This document shows, in pieces, positions 35,091 to 44,523 of a stretch of 64,000 nt of DNA. Location of the stretch: contig NZ_WLYI01000001.1 of the NCBI RefSeq assembly GCF_009707515.1, positions 1 through 64,000 of the forward strand, read 5' to 3'. Below the pieces are notes generated by a model, which searched no databases, had not been told where the DNA came from, and saw nothing but the letters and a program-made list of their open reading frames with translations. Source of the stretch: Pseudomonas karstica. Its GTDB lineage: Bacteria; Pseudomonadota; Gammaproteobacteria; Pseudomonadales; Pseudomonadaceae. Position 1 is the first letter of the stretch. Each line of letters begins with the position of its first letter. Position numbers and translations under genes: made by a program.

Positions 35091-36383
35091 ATGACCGCCA
35101 GCGCCCGGCACACCGACTCCTACTATGCCGCCAGCAGCCTGCCACAACCCGATTATCCGGTGCTGACAGGAGAAGTGATGGCCGATGTGTGCGTGGTCGG
35201 TGGTGGGTTTTCCGGACTCAATACGGCACTGGAGCTGGCCGAGCGCGGCTTCAGCGTGGTGCTGCTGGAAGCGCACAAGATCGGCTGGGGCGCCAGCGGA
35301 CGCAATGGCGGGCAATTGATCCGTGGTGTCGGCCATGGCCTTGATCAGTTCGCCAATGTCATCGGTACCGACGGCGTGCGAGAAATGAAGCTCATGGGGC
35401 TCGAAGCAGTGGAGATCGTGCGCCAGCGAGTCGAATCCTCACAGATTCCCTGCGACCTGACCTGGGGCTACTGCGACCTGGCAAACAAACCCCGCGACCT
35501 CGAAGGCCTCACCGCCGATGCGGAAGAACTGCGCAGCCTGGGTTACCGCCATGAACTGCGCCTACTGGAGGCTTCGCAGATGCACAGCGTGATCGGTTCC
35601 GACCGCTACGCCGGCGGCATGATCGACATGGGCTCGGGGCACCTGCACCCCCTGAACCTGGCCCTGGGAGAAGCCGCAGCCGCTCAACAGATGGGGGTTA
35701 AGCTGTTCGAGCAATCCGAGGCGCTGAGCATCGACTATGGCCCCGAAGTCAAAGTCCATACAGCCTGGGGCTGCGTGCGCGCCACTACCCTGGTGCTGGG
35801 CTGTAATGCCTATTTGAACGGCCTCAACCTGCACTTGAGTGGCAAGGTACTCCCTGCCGGTAGTTACATCATCGCCACCGAGCCCTTGAGCGAAGCGCAG
35901 GCCACCGAGTTGTTGCCGCAAAACATGGCAGTGTGTGATCAGCGGGTCACGGTGGATTACTTTCGGCTTTCAGCCGACCGCCGCCTGCTGTTCGGCGGCG
36001 CTTGTCATTATTCCGGGCGTGATCCGAAGGATATCGGCGCTTATATGCAGCCGAAGATGTTGCACGTATTCCCGCAACTGGCCAACGTGAAAATCGACTA
36101 CCAGTGGGGCGGTATGATCGGTATCGGCGCCAACCGTTTGCCGCAGATCGGCCGACTGACAGATCAGCCGAATGTGTATTTCGCCCAGGCCTATGCCGGC
36201 CATGGGCTCAACGCGACCCACTTGGCAGGCAAGCTGCTGGCCGAAGCCATCAGTGGCCAGCAGACGGGACGCTTCGACCTGTTTGCCAAGGTGCCACATA
36301 TCACCTTCCCGGGAGGCAAGCATTTGCGCTCGCCGCTGTTGGCGCTGGGGATGTTGTGGCACCGGTTGAAAGAGCTGCGCTGA
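35091..36383 (+). CDS. pauB4: FAD-dependent oxidoreductase PauB4-type (gamma-glutamylpolyamine oxidase)
   Basis: The product is 430 residues from ATG 35091; ATG 35082 is equally possible because neither has a strong ribosome binding site. The FAD motif is VVGGGFSGLNTALELAERG, followed by GASGRNGGQL, with YAGHGLNATHLAGKL at the C terminus as in the DAO/PuuB family. The enzyme oxidises gamma-glutamylated polyamines such as putrescine to aldehydes, later handled by aldehyde dehydrogenases. Position near pauR and kauB matches PA5309 (PauB4). Confidence 0.85.
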   Translation: MTASARHTDSYYAASSLPQPDYPVLTGEVMADVCVVGGGFSGLNTALELAERGFSVVLLEAHKIGWGASGRNGGQLIRGVGHGLDQFANVIGTDGVREMKLMGLEAVEIVRQRVESSQIPCDLTWGYCDLANKPRDLEGLTADAEELRSLGYRHELRLLEASQMHSVIGSDRYAGGMIDMGSGHLHPLNLALGEAAAAQQMGVKLFEQSEALSIDYGPEVKVHTAWGCVRATTLVLGCNAYLNGLNLHLSGKVLPAGSYIIATEPLSEAQATELLPQNMAVCDQRVTVDYFRLSADRRLLFGGACHYSGRDPKDIGAYMQPKMLHVFPQLANVKIDYQWGGMIGIGANRLPQIGRLTDQPNVYFAQAYAGHGLNATHLAGKLLAEAISGQQTGRFDLFAKVPHITFPGGKHLRSPLLALGMLWHRLKELR

Positions 36384-36384
36384 A

Positions 36385-36621
36385 TCAGCTGCGCCAGAAG
36401 GGTTTCATCCCTTCCTGATGCGCCTGCCCGGCGCTCAGGCCGATATCGCGCAGTTGTGCAGGCGTCAACTCCAGCAAGGCTTTACGCGTGTGACGGCGGT
36501 GCCAGAACAAGGCCCATCGGCTGAGTCCGCAGGGCGTACTGCGCGCCGACATCTCCCTGTCCTGCCCCGCCACCAGTTCCTGACTGTGTAATACCAGCCG
36601 CACATCGCTCAAACCGCTCAT
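36385..36621 (-). CDS. DUF1127 small basic protein
   Basis: The product is 78 residues from ATG 36621 (GAGG upstream); the open frame extends further upstream without coding support. The C-terminal RRHTRKALLELTPAQLRDIGL is the DUF1127 motif: an Arg-rich helix followed by L-x-E-L-x-x-x-x-L-x-D-I-G. Such proteins are small RNA- or protein-binding modulators in proteobacteria. It is divergent from the MocR-type regulator, a pairing often seen in Pseudomonas, so that regulator may control it. It converges with pauB4, 1 base apart. Confidence 0.8.
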   Translation of the reverse strand: MSGLSDVRLVLHSQELVAGQDREMSARSTPCGLSRWALFWHRRHTRKALLELTPAQLRDIGLSAGQAHQEGMKPFWRS

Positions 36622-36786
36622 CTTCCTGCCCTCACTTGCCTGTTGCCATGAGTGCATAGGATGAGCGGCTCGCAAAAACCATGACAGATTCAACAGCCAT
36701 GTATTAAATCCATACAGATACTGCTTATCTGACACTGAATCCTGTATTTTCGGTCTATCTGTACTGGTCACAAGGGAATACCCACC

Positions 36787-38220
36787 ATGACTCTCTATGT
36801 AAATCTCGCCGAACTGCTGGGTACCCGCATCGAGCAAGGCTTCTATCGCCCCGGCGACCGATTACCTTCAGTGCGGGCCTTGAGCGTTGAACATGGGGTC
36901 AGCCTGAGCACCGTGCAGCAGGCCTATCGGTTGCTGGAAGACAACGGGCTGGCGATGCCCAAGCCAAAATCCGGTTATTTTGTGCCGGTGGGGCGTGAGT
37001 TGCCGGCGCTGCCAGCAGTAGGCCGTCCAGCCCAGCGGCCAGTGGAAATTTCGCAGTGGGACCAAGTGCTGGAACTGATCCGCGCGGAACCACGCAAAGA
37101 CGTCATACAGTTGGGCCGGGGCATGCCGGATGTACTGTCACCGACCATGAAGCCCCTGCTGCGCAGCCTCGCCCGGATCAGCCGCCGCCAGGACATGCCT
37201 GGCCTGTATTACGACACCATCTTCGGAAGCCTGGAGTTGCGCGAGCAGATTGCTCGCTTGATGTTGGACTCAGGCTGCCAGTTGGGACCTCAGGACCTGG
37301 TGATCACTACCGGCTGTCATGAAGCACTGTCTGCCAGCATCCACGCCATTTGCGAGCCCGGTGACATCGTCGCGGTGGATTCGCCGAGCTTTCATGGTGC
37401 CATGCAGACCCTCAAGGGCCTGGGCATGAAAGCCCTGGAAATCCCCACTGACCCACTGACCGGCATCAGCCTTGAGGCCCTGGAGCTGGCTCTGGAGCAG
37501 TGGCCGATCAAGGTCATCCAATTGACCCCCAACTGCAACAACCCCTTAGGCTACATCATGCCGGAGTCGCGCAAACGAGCGCTGCTGACCCTGGCCCAAC
37601 GCTTCGACGTGGCCGTCATCGAAGATGACGTGTATGGCGAACTTGCCTACAGCTACCCACGACCACGCACCATCAAATCCTTCGACGAAGATGGCCGCGT
37701 CCTGCTCTGCAGTTCCTTCTCGAAAACCCTGGCACCTGGCCTGCGGATTGGCTGGGTGGCACCCGGCCGTTACCTGGAACGGGTACTGCACATGAAATAC
37801 ATCAGCACCGGCGCCACAGCCACCCAGCCACAGATTGCCATTGCCGAATTTCTCAAGAACGGCCATTTCGAGCCCCATTTGCGGCGAATGCGTACCCAAT
37901 ACCAGCGTAATCGCGACCTGATGCTTGATTGGGTCAGCCGTTATTTCCCTGCAGGTACCCGCGCCAGCCGTCCTCAAGGCAGCTTTATGTTGTGGGTGGA
38001 GCTGCCCGAGGGCTTCGACACGTTGAAGCTCAATCGAGTATTGGTCGAGCAAGGTGTACAGATTGCCGTGGGCAGCATCTTTTCCGCCTCCGGCAAGTAC
38101 CGTAATTGCCTGCGGATGAACTACGCTGCCAAGCCAACACCGCAGATTGAAGACGCGGTGCGCAAGGTGGGTGCAGCCGCTATCAAGCTGTTGGCCGAAA
38201 CCGATCAGGGCCTGGACTGA
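36787..38220 (+). CDS. MocR/PdxR-type regulator (GntR HTH plus aminotransferase domain)
   Basis: The protein has 477 residues. A GntR winged helix (1-70, PGDRLPSVRALSVEHGVSLS) is joined to a fold-type I aminotransferase domain, with the pyridoxal phosphate lysine in CSSFSKTLAPGLRIGW. These proteins act as regulators using PLP or an amino compound as effector. Its control gene is probably the divergent DUF1127 gene; no site was identified in the 165-base gap. A functional transaminase is a less likely alternative. Confidence 0.88.
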   Translation: MTLYVNLAELLGTRIEQGFYRPGDRLPSVRALSVEHGVSLSTVQQAYRLLEDNGLAMPKPKSGYFVPVGRELPALPAVGRPAQRPVEISQWDQVLELIRAEPRKDVIQLGRGMPDVLSPTMKPLLRSLARISRRQDMPGLYYDTIFGSLELREQIARLMLDSGCQLGPQDLVITTGCHEALSASIHAICEPGDIVAVDSPSFHGAMQTLKGLGMKALEIPTDPLTGISLEALELALEQWPIKVIQLTPNCNNPLGYIMPESRKRALLTLAQRFDVAVIEDDVYGELAYSYPRPRTIKSFDEDGRVLLCSSFSKTLAPGLRIGWVAPGRYLERVLHMKYISTGATATQPQIAIAEFLKNGHFEPHLRRMRTQYQRNRDLMLDWVSRYFPAGTRASRPQGSFMLWVELPEGFDTLKLNRVLVEQGVQIAVGSIFSASGKYRNCLRMNYAAKPTPQIEDAVRKVGAAAIKLLAETDQGLD

Positions 38221-38282
38221 CCTTTCGCGAAAAATACCCGTCATATGTCGACAACCGCCCTGATTCGGAACCAACATCCTTG

Positions 38283-39842
38283 ATGAACCAACGGCTTTTA
38301 CCGTTTTTCCTGTTAGGGGTCCTGGCCTTGGGCGGCTGTAGCACTATGGATGTACCGCGCATTCCAAGCGATGCAATACCGGCCAGAGACTCCGCCTTCG
38401 GCCGCTCGATCCAGGCCCAGGCCGCGCCTTATCAAGGTCGCTCCGGTTTTCGCCTGCTGCCCAACAGCAGCGAAGCTTTCATGGCCCGCGCCGAACTGAT
38501 CCGCAACGCTCAGGGCAGCCTTGATTTGCAGTACTACATCGTCCACGACGGCATCAGCACGCGGATGCTGGTGGACGAACTGCTCAAGGCTGCCGACCGT
38601 GGCGTGCGCGTGCGCATCCTGCTGGACGACACTACCAGCGGCGGCCTGGACCAGATCATCGCCACCCTCGCCACCCATCCGCAGATCCAGATTCGCCTGT
38701 TCAACCCGCTGCACCTGGGCCGTAGCACCGGCGCAACCCGCGCCATGGGCCGTCTGCTCAACCTGTCGCAGCAACACCGGCGCATGCATAACAAATTGTG
38801 GCTGGCGGACAACAGCGTGGCCATCGTCGGCGGACGCAATCTGGGGGATGAATATTTCGATGCCGAACCCAACCTCAACTTCACCGATATCGACATGCTC
38901 AGCGTGGGCCCTGTGGCCGAGCAGTTGGGACACAGTTTCGATCAATATTGGAACAGCGCCCTGAGTAAACCCATTGGCGAATTCATCTCCAGCGCGCCAT
39001 CCAAAGGCGACTTGGCTACCGCCCGCCTGCATCTGGAAAACTCCCTCGCCGAATCTCGCCAGCAAAACCATGTCCTGTACAACCGCTTGAGCGCTTATAA
39101 AACCCGACCACGCATGGACATCTGGCGCCGAGAATTGATCTGGGCCTGGAACCAGGTGCTATGGGACGCGCCAAGCAAAGTCCTGTCCAAGGCCGATCCC
39201 GATCCACACCTGCTGCTGACCACCCAATTGGCGCCGGAACTGAAAGATGTCAGTCATGAGTTGATGATGATTTCAGCTTACTTTGTGCCTGGGCGATCTG
39301 GCCTGGTGTACCTCACCGGTCGCGCTGACGCCGGAGTGTCGGTGAGCCTGCTGACCAACGCCCTGGAAGCCACCGACGTGCCGGCGGTCCATGGCGGCTA
39401 TGCACCTTATCGCAAGGACTTGCTGGAGCACGGTGTGAAACTCTATGAGTTGCGCCGCCAGCCGGGAAGCGGCAGCGGGCCACACCTGTTTAGTCGCGGC
39501 TCGCTGCTAGGCTCGGACTCCAGCCTGCACAGCAAAGCGATAGTCTTTGACAGAAAAAAATCGTTTATCGGCTCATTCAACTTCGACCCTCGCTCAGTGC
39601 TATGGAACACCGAAGTCGGGGTTCTGGTGGACAGTCCGGAGTTGGCGGAGCACGTGCGCAAGCTGGCGTTGGAAGGTATGGCCCCAGCCTTGAGTTATCA
39701 GGCGAAACTGCAGGATGGCCAGGTAGTGTGGGTGACGGAAGATAACGGCCAACTGCACACGCTGACCCGGGAACCGGGAACGTGGTGGCGCAGGTTCAAT
39801 GCCTGGTTTGCCACCACCGTGGGCCTGGAACGCATGCTTTAG
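38283..39842 (+). CDS. Phospholipase D-family lipoprotein, cardiolipin synthase C-like
   Basis: The product is 519 residues. A lipoprotein signal peptide ends at LALGGCS, so the mature protein is membrane-anchored. Two HKD catalytic motifs are present: HRRMHNKLWLADNS with GGRNLGDEY, and SLHSKAIVFDRKKSFIGS. This is the arrangement of YmdC/ClsC-type cardiolipin synthases. It follows the MocR-type gene after 62 bases and converges with the MFS gene (4-base overlap). Confidence 0.88.
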   Translation: MNQRLLPFFLLGVLALGGCSTMDVPRIPSDAIPARDSAFGRSIQAQAAPYQGRSGFRLLPNSSEAFMARAELIRNAQGSLDLQYYIVHDGISTRMLVDELLKAADRGVRVRILLDDTTSGGLDQIIATLATHPQIQIRLFNPLHLGRSTGATRAMGRLLNLSQQHRRMHNKLWLADNSVAIVGGRNLGDEYFDAEPNLNFTDIDMLSVGPVAEQLGHSFDQYWNSALSKPIGEFISSAPSKGDLATARLHLENSLAESRQQNHVLYNRLSAYKTRPRMDIWRRELIWAWNQVLWDAPSKVLSKADPDPHLLLTTQLAPELKDVSHELMMISAYFVPGRSGLVYLTGRADAGVSVSLLTNALEATDVPAVHGGYAPYRKDLLEHGVKLYELRRQPGSGSGPHLFSRGSLLGSDSSLHSKAIVFDRKKSFIGSFNFDPRSVLWNTEVGVLVDSPELAEHVRKLALEGMAPALSYQAKLQDGQVVWVTEDNGQLHTLTREPGTWWRRFNAWFATTVGLERML

Positions 39843-40981
39843 GCCGGCTGGGTTACGCCAAACGCACCCTGGCGCAGCAACAACACCACCAACCCCAAAG
39901 CTCCCGCTGCCATCAACAACGGTAAGGCGTGCCCGCTGACCCACTGGCTACCGGCACCGGCCACCAGTGGCCCGATCAAGCAGCCAATTCCCCACAACTG
40001 AGCAATGTGCGCGTTGGCGCGCACCAACGCATCGTCACGATAGCGCTCGCCGATCAAGATCAACGACAAGGTGAACAAGCCACCGGCACTGGCGCCGAAC
40101 AGCACCCACACTGGCCAGATCAGCAGCGTATCCATCAGCAATGGAACCGCCAGGCTCGACGCCAGCAACATCAGCGCACAGCCCAGAAACAGGGTTCGCC
40201 GGGGCAGGTAGTCCGCCAGCGCACCGATGGGCAGTTGCAACAGCGCATCGCCCACTACCACGGTACTGACCATGGCCAGGGCAATTTCGGCAGTGAAGCC
40301 TTGTTGCAGGCAATACACCGGCAAAAGCGTAAGAATCATGGCTTCGAAGGCAGCGAACAAAGCGACCGCCCAGGCGATCGCCGGCAAACCTCGACAGAAG
40401 CGCAGCAAATCGCCAAAGGTCACGCTGAAGGAGTCAGCCGACGGCGCGCCAGAACGGCCCAGCAGCAATAGCGGCGAAAAGATCAGCAACCCCACGCCGA
40501 CCCAGAAACCAGCGTCGTTGTCAGTGCCCAGCGCACCCAGCAACAACGGCCCCGACAGTTGGCTCAAGGCATAACTGCTGCCATACAGTGCCACCAGCCG
40601 CCCGCGCCACCGCTCTATTACAAGCTGATTGATCCAACTTTCGCCAAGGATAAACACGATGGTGAGAATGACCCCGATCATCAGCCGCAACAGCAGCCAC
40701 ACCGGATAGCTGGGAAGCACCGCCAACAAGCCGATGGAAATCGCCCCCGCCCATAGGCACAAACGCATCAGGTTCGCCGTGCCCAGACGCGAAGCCAACC
40801 GACTGGAGACCTTGGCGCCCAGCAATACGCCGAAGGCTGGCATGGCAGCCATTACACCAATGGCAAAGCTGCCGTAGCCCCAGCTTTCCAGACGCAGGGA
40901 CACCAGCGGCATACTCACACCCAGCGCAAGCCCGACACTCAATACCGAGGCCAGAACAGCGAAGTAAGTCGCCCAACGCAT
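39839..40981 (-). CDS. MFS transporter
   Basis: The product is 380 residues from ATG 40981 (AGGAG 7 bases upstream). About twelve hydrophobic helices are seen, with the loop between TM2 and TM3 reading GAKVSSRLASRLG, which fits the MFS signature. It is short and without long loops, as in the YcaD/UMF-like group of drug or metabolite exporters. The substrate is unknown. It lies between the cardiolipin synthase-like gene and kauB. Confidence 0.87.
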   Translation of the reverse strand: MRWATYFAVLASVLSVGLALGVSMPLVSLRLESWGYGSFAIGVMAAMPAFGVLLGAKVSSRLASRLGTANLMRLCLWAGAISIGLLAVLPSYPVWLLLRLMIGVILTIVFILGESWINQLVIERWRGRLVALYGSSYALSQLSGPLLLGALGTDNDAGFWVGVGLLIFSPLLLLGRSGAPSADSFSVTFGDLLRFCRGLPAIAWAVALFAAFEAMILTLLPVYCLQQGFTAEIALAMVSTVVVGDALLQLPIGALADYLPRRTLFLGCALMLLASSLAVPLLMDTLLIWPVWVLFGASAGGLFTLSLILIGERYRDDALVRANAHIAQLWGIGCLIGPLVAGAGSQWVSGHALPLLMAAGALGLVVLLLRQGAFGVTQPA

Positions 40982-41025
40982 TCCCACACTCCTGTGGATC
41001 ATTATTTTTCAGGACCGCAAACGAA

Positions 41026-41128
41026 CTGTAGGAGCGAGCTTGCTCACGAAAAACTTGAGAGCGCCGCATGCATTCAGAATGCCCGCATCATCGTTCAAGT
41101 CCATCGCGAGCAAGCCCGCTCCTACAGG
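41026..41128. repeat. REPIN: two inverted REP elements
   Basis: The left element, CTGTAGGAGCGAGCTTGCTC (41026-41045), and the right element ending GCTCCTACAGG (41104-41128) face each other across about 54 bases. Each contains the Pseudomonas REP core GAGCGAGCTTGCTCGCGA, slightly degraded. It lies between two same-strand genes, upstream of the MFS gene and downstream of kauB. Confidence 0.85.
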
Positions 41129-41144
41129 GGATCGCAGTTGTGGC

Positions 41145-42638
41145 TTACAACTTGATCCAGGTCGCCTTCAGCTCGGTGTACTTGTCGAAGGCGTGCAACG
41201 ACTTGTCGCGGCCATTACCCGATTGCTTGAAACCACCAAACGGGGCGGTCATGTCGCCACCATCGTATTGATTGACCCACACACTACCAGCGCGCAGCGC
41301 CTTGGCAGTCAGGTGAGCCTTGGAGATGTTGGACGTCCATATCGCAGCGGCAAGGCCGTATTGGGTGTCGTTGGCAATCTCGATGGCTTCTTCCACGCTG
41401 TCGAAGGCAATCACCGACAGCACTGGGCCGAAGATTTCTTCCTGGGCGATCCGCATGGCGTTAGTTACGCCGTCGAAAATCGTAGGCTCGACATAGGTAC
41501 CGCCAGTCTCCTGCAACGTACGCTTGCCACCGGCCACCAGCTTGGCGCCATCGACATGCCCGGCCTCAATGTAGGAGAGCACAGTGTTCATCTGCTGAGT
41601 GTCCACCAGGGCACCGACATTGGTGGCCGGGTCCAGTGGGTTGCCCGGTTTCCAGCCCTTGAGGGCCTCGATCACCAGCGGCAGGAATGTATCCTTGATC
41701 GAGCGCTCCACCAGCAGGCGCGAACCGGCGGTGCAGACTTCGCCCTGGTTGAAGGCAATGGCACCGGCGGCGGACTCGGCAGCAGCCTGCAAGTCCGGCG
41801 CATCGGCAAACACGATGTTCGGGCTCTTGCCGCCGGCTTCCAGCCAGACGCGCTTCATGTTCGATTCGCCGGAGCGGATCAGCAGTTGCTTGGCGATTTT
41901 GGTGGAGCCGGTAAACACCAGCGTATCGACATCCATATGCACCGCCAAGGCATTGCCCACGGTGTGGCCGTAGCCCGGCAGCACGTTGAGTACGCCTTTC
42001 GGAATGCCGGCTTCAACCGCCAGCGCCGCGATACGGATGGCCGTCAGCGGCGATTTTTCAGACGGTTTGAGGATCACTGAGTTGCCGGTAGACAGCGCCG
42101 GCCCGAGTTTCCAGCAGGCCATCATCAGCGGGAAGTTCCACGGCACGATGGCGCCGACTACGCCGACCGGCTCACGGGTCACCAGACCCAATTGGTCATG
42201 GGGAGTGGCGGCGACTTCATCGTAGATCTTGTCGATAGCCTCGCCGCTCCAACTCAGGGCTTGCGCGGCGCCGGGAATATCGATGTTCAGGGAATCGCTG
42301 ATGGGCTTGCCCATGTCCAGGGTTTCCAGCAACGCCAACTCTTCGGCATTGGCCTTGAGCAGTGCGGCAAAACGGATCATGGTGGCTTTGCGCTTGCTCG
42401 GCGCCAAACGCGACCAGACGCCTGAATTGAAGGTGGCACGGGCATTTTCAACAGCGCGCTGGGCATCCGCGACATCACAGCTGGCAACAGTGCTCAGCAG
42501 GCGGCCATCCACCGGGCTGATGCACTCGAAAGTGTCACCGGAGACAGCGCCGGTGTATTCGCCATTGATGTAGGCGCGGCCTTCGATCTTCAGATCCTTG
42601 GCGCGTTGCTCCCAATCGGCACGGGTCAGGGTGGTCAT
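41145..42638 (-). CDS. kauB: NAD(P)-dependent aldehyde dehydrogenase KauB/PauC
   Basis: The product is 497 residues from ATG 42638 (GGAGGA upstream). Catalytic Cys is in NQGEVCTAGSR and Glu in WLEAGGKSPN; GSTKIAKQ and PWNFPLMM are standard cofactor and fold motifs. In P. aeruginosa the gene here (PA5312) oxidises 4-guanidinobutyraldehyde and polyamine-derived aldehydes. It fits the nearby pauB4 and pauR, so it probably acts on gamma-glutamyl aminoaldehydes. Confidence 0.9.
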   Translation of the reverse strand: MTTLTRADWEQRAKDLKIEGRAYINGEYTGAVSGDTFECISPVDGRLLSTVASCDVADAQRAVENARATFNSGVWSRLAPSKRKATMIRFAALLKANAEELALLETLDMGKPISDSLNIDIPGAAQALSWSGEAIDKIYDEVAATPHDQLGLVTREPVGVVGAIVPWNFPLMMACWKLGPALSTGNSVILKPSEKSPLTAIRIAALAVEAGIPKGVLNVLPGYGHTVGNALAVHMDVDTLVFTGSTKIAKQLLIRSGESNMKRVWLEAGGKSPNIVFADAPDLQAAAESAAGAIAFNQGEVCTAGSRLLVERSIKDTFLPLVIEALKGWKPGNPLDPATNVGALVDTQQMNTVLSYIEAGHVDGAKLVAGGKRTLQETGGTYVEPTIFDGVTNAMRIAQEEIFGPVLSVIAFDSVEEAIEIANDTQYGLAAAIWTSNISKAHLTAKALRAGSVWVNQYDGGDMTAPFGGFKQSGNGRDKSLHAFDKYTELKATWIKL

Positions 42639-42868
42639 GCGAGTGTCCTCCACTTATTGAATACAAAGGACCTGGTGAGTACTCAGGCACCTTCAAAGAA
42701 TTCTTGCCCGGCCAGCCATCTGTTCGGCTCAAGGCACCCGCCACCCTAAACCAGCGGCCAGGGATGTTTCAATATATTTGACATAACGGCGGCAAACGCG
42801 CTTGCGATGTTCATTTTAATAAACATAGACTTTGGCTCTACAACCACGGGCCTAGACGGGACATGCAC

Positions 42869-43231
42869 ATGAGTATTCAAGACATCGTCGACTTCAGCCA
42901 GGTCAATACTGCCGCCGAGCGCTATCGGCCTGCCGAGGAAAAGATCCTCAAGGGCAGCCCCGACCAAACCGTCCACAACCATTACAACAGCCCATGCGGC
43001 CAGATGAGCGCCGGGACCTGGGAAGGTGAGGTCGGGAAATGGAAGGTCAACTACAGCGAGCATGAGTACTGCGAGATCGTGCAGGGCGTTTCGGTATTGC
43101 GTGATGCTGACGGTAACGCCAAGACCCTGCGAGCAGGAGATCGCTTCGTGATTCCCGCAGGCTTTACCGGAACGTGGGAAGTGCTGGAGACCTGCCGCAA
43201 GATCTACGTGGTATTCGAAGAAAAGGCCTGA
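42869..43231 (+). CDS. Small cupin-domain protein
   Basis: The product is 120 residues (ATG 42869; ATG 42863 is possible). A single cupin barrel is seen: SEHEYCEIVQGVSVLRDADGN and the second motif AGDRFVIPAGFTGTWEV. It resembles the DUF861-type cupins that have EYC instead of a full metal-binding His set. Its function is unknown; its place beside kauB suggests a role in amine metabolism. It is divergent from kauB. Confidence 0.82.
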   Translation: MSIQDIVDFSQVNTAAERYRPAEEKILKGSPDQTVHNHYNSPCGQMSAGTWEGEVGKWKVNYSEHEYCEIVQGVSVLRDADGNAKTLRAGDRFVIPAGFTGTWEVLETCRKIYVVFEEKA

Positions 43232-43325
43232 TTTATCTACCTCCCCGGCCCGCGCTCCCTGCGCGACCCTGTTGCGCCGCCTTGAGCCCAAGGCAGCGCG
43301 ACGGATCTACACAGCAGGAGGCAGC

Positions 43326-43631
43326 ATGAACCGGCTTACCGATGAACAGGTAATCGACGATTTTCAGCACATCATCGGCCAAAAATACTCACAGGCCATT
43401 CTTCGCGAGGTTCAACAGGAAAGTGGCCGCCCGGTACGAGCCGGCCATTACGGCACCACCGACTACTGCCCGGAACGAATCAACCTGGAGATAGATGATC
43501 AGGACGCGATAACAGGCATTACCTTTGGCTGCGCCTTTTTTCCGTATCCATTGAATCCTCCTGAAGAAAGGTCAGAAGGTGTAAACCTTATTCAGGACGG
43601 GACACCAGACAAAAAAAAGCCCGCATCGTGA
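43326..43631 (+). CDS. I78-family peptidase inhibitor-like protein
   Basis: The product is 101 residues from ATG 43326 (AGGAGG upstream). GHYGTTDYCPERINLEIDD followed by ITGITFGCAF is the pattern of the I78 family (Aspergillus elastase inhibitor). There is no signal peptide, unlike many family members, so it would act in the cytoplasm or have another function. Its last codons form the left arm of a strong terminator. Confidence 0.75.
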   Translation: MNRLTDEQVIDDFQHIIGQKYSQAILREVQQESGRPVRAGHYGTTDYCPERINLEIDDQDAITGITFGCAFFPYPLNPPEERSEGVNLIQDGTPDKKKPAS

Positions 43632-43647
43632 GATACGGGCTTTTTTT
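43611..43647. terminator. Intrinsic terminator, bidirectional, overlapping the end of the I78 gene
   Basis: AAAAAAAAGCCCG (43611-43623) and CGGGCTTTTTTT (to 43647) enclose a 12-base loop region. A-tract and T-tract allow use in both directions, for the I78 gene and for the rpmB-rpmG operon coming from the right. The I78 stop codon (43629-43631) lies in the loop. Confidence 0.88.
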
Positions 43648-43665
43648 CACTAGAAAGAAAATCAA

Positions 43666-43821
43666 TTACTTGATTTTGCCTTCTTTGTAGATCACGTGCT
43701 TGCGAACGCGCGGGTCGAACATTTTCTTTTCGAGCTTGTCCGGAGTAGTACGCTTGTTCTTGTCGGTAGTGTAGAAGTGACCAGTACCGGCGCTAGAGAT
43801 CATTCGAATCAATTCACGCAT
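43666..43821 (-). CDS. rpmG: 50S ribosomal protein L33
   Basis: Small gene of 51 codons. The product begins [19 protein letters not shown] and ends with a basic [11 protein letters not shown] tail, the L33 sequence of Pseudomonas without the zinc-binding cysteines of some paralogues. It follows rpmB by 11 bases in one operon and is followed by the terminator at 43611-43647. Confidence 0.96.
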   Translation of the reverse strand: MRELIRMISSAGTGHFYTTDKNKRTTPDKLEKKMFDPRVRKHVIYKEGKIK

Positions 43822-43832
43822 GATATAGCTCC

Positions 43833-44066
43833 TTAGATTGTGCCAGCGCGGCGCATTTCAGCGAGCACGACAGTGATGCCACGCTTGTCGATGATGCGCA
43901 TGCCTTTGGCAGATACGCGCAGACGCACAAAACGTTTCTCTTCTTCAACCCAAAAGCGGTGATGCTGCAGGTTCGGCAGGAAACGACGACGGGTTTTGTT
44001 GTTTGCGTGGGAAATGTTATTCCCAGTCACCGGACCCTTACCGGTAACTTGACAGACTCTCGACAT
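43833..44066 (-). CDS. rpmB: 50S ribosomal protein L28
   Basis: The protein has 77 residues starting [20 protein letters not shown], typical L28, with the [12 protein letters not shown] segment. It is first gene of the rpmB-rpmG operon. A probable sigma-70 promoter is about 150 bases upstream. Confidence 0.97.
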   Translation of the reverse strand: MSRVCQVTGKGPVTGNNISHANNKTRRRFLPNLQHHRFWVEEEKRFVRLRVSAKGMRIIDKRGITVVLAEMRRAGTI

Positions 44067-44214
44067 GCCTCAGCCCTCTAAAACCACATGCCCAACCCGG
44101 CATGGGTTGGCCGCTTAATCTCTCAGTCATTTGGCGCCAGGCGCCGCGTTTCTTTAGGGTCTTACCGGCTACACCTACAAGCGAAGGAACCGGGCCCCTA
44201 GAAAAGAGCGCTGC

Positions 44215-44243
44215 TTTATACCAGAAAGACCCCACTGCAACAA
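44215..44243 (-). promoter_or_regulatory. Probable sigma-70 promoter of rpmB-rpmG
   Basis: On the minus strand TTGTTG (44243-44238) and TATAAA (44220-44215) are separated by exactly 17 bases. The resulting leader of about 140 bases contains an inverted repeat, GGCGCC-A-GGCGCC, near 44138-44150. The rest of the gap to the ABC gene (44067-44523) holds nothing else I recognise. Confidence 0.55.
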
Positions 44244-44523
44244 CAACCCGTGTGTTTTTACCCGTGTAAATCTCAGCCGTGGACGCCTGAACCGTTGCCA
44301 GGGTGGGCCGCTGTAGAAGCTGACCGCTCGTCGCACAGAATGATTTTCAACCGCCGCGCGTAGCGCACAGCGCCTGGCAAAACGACTTGAGGCGCCATCA
44401 AAACAGCATTTGAGTCAAAAGCACAGGCAAAAATAGGGTAGTTATTTATCAAGCAGCCTACTACGGTAGACGTTTTCCAGACTGCACTTGCAGATGGGCT
44501 TCCATATGCAAAGGAAACCGAAT

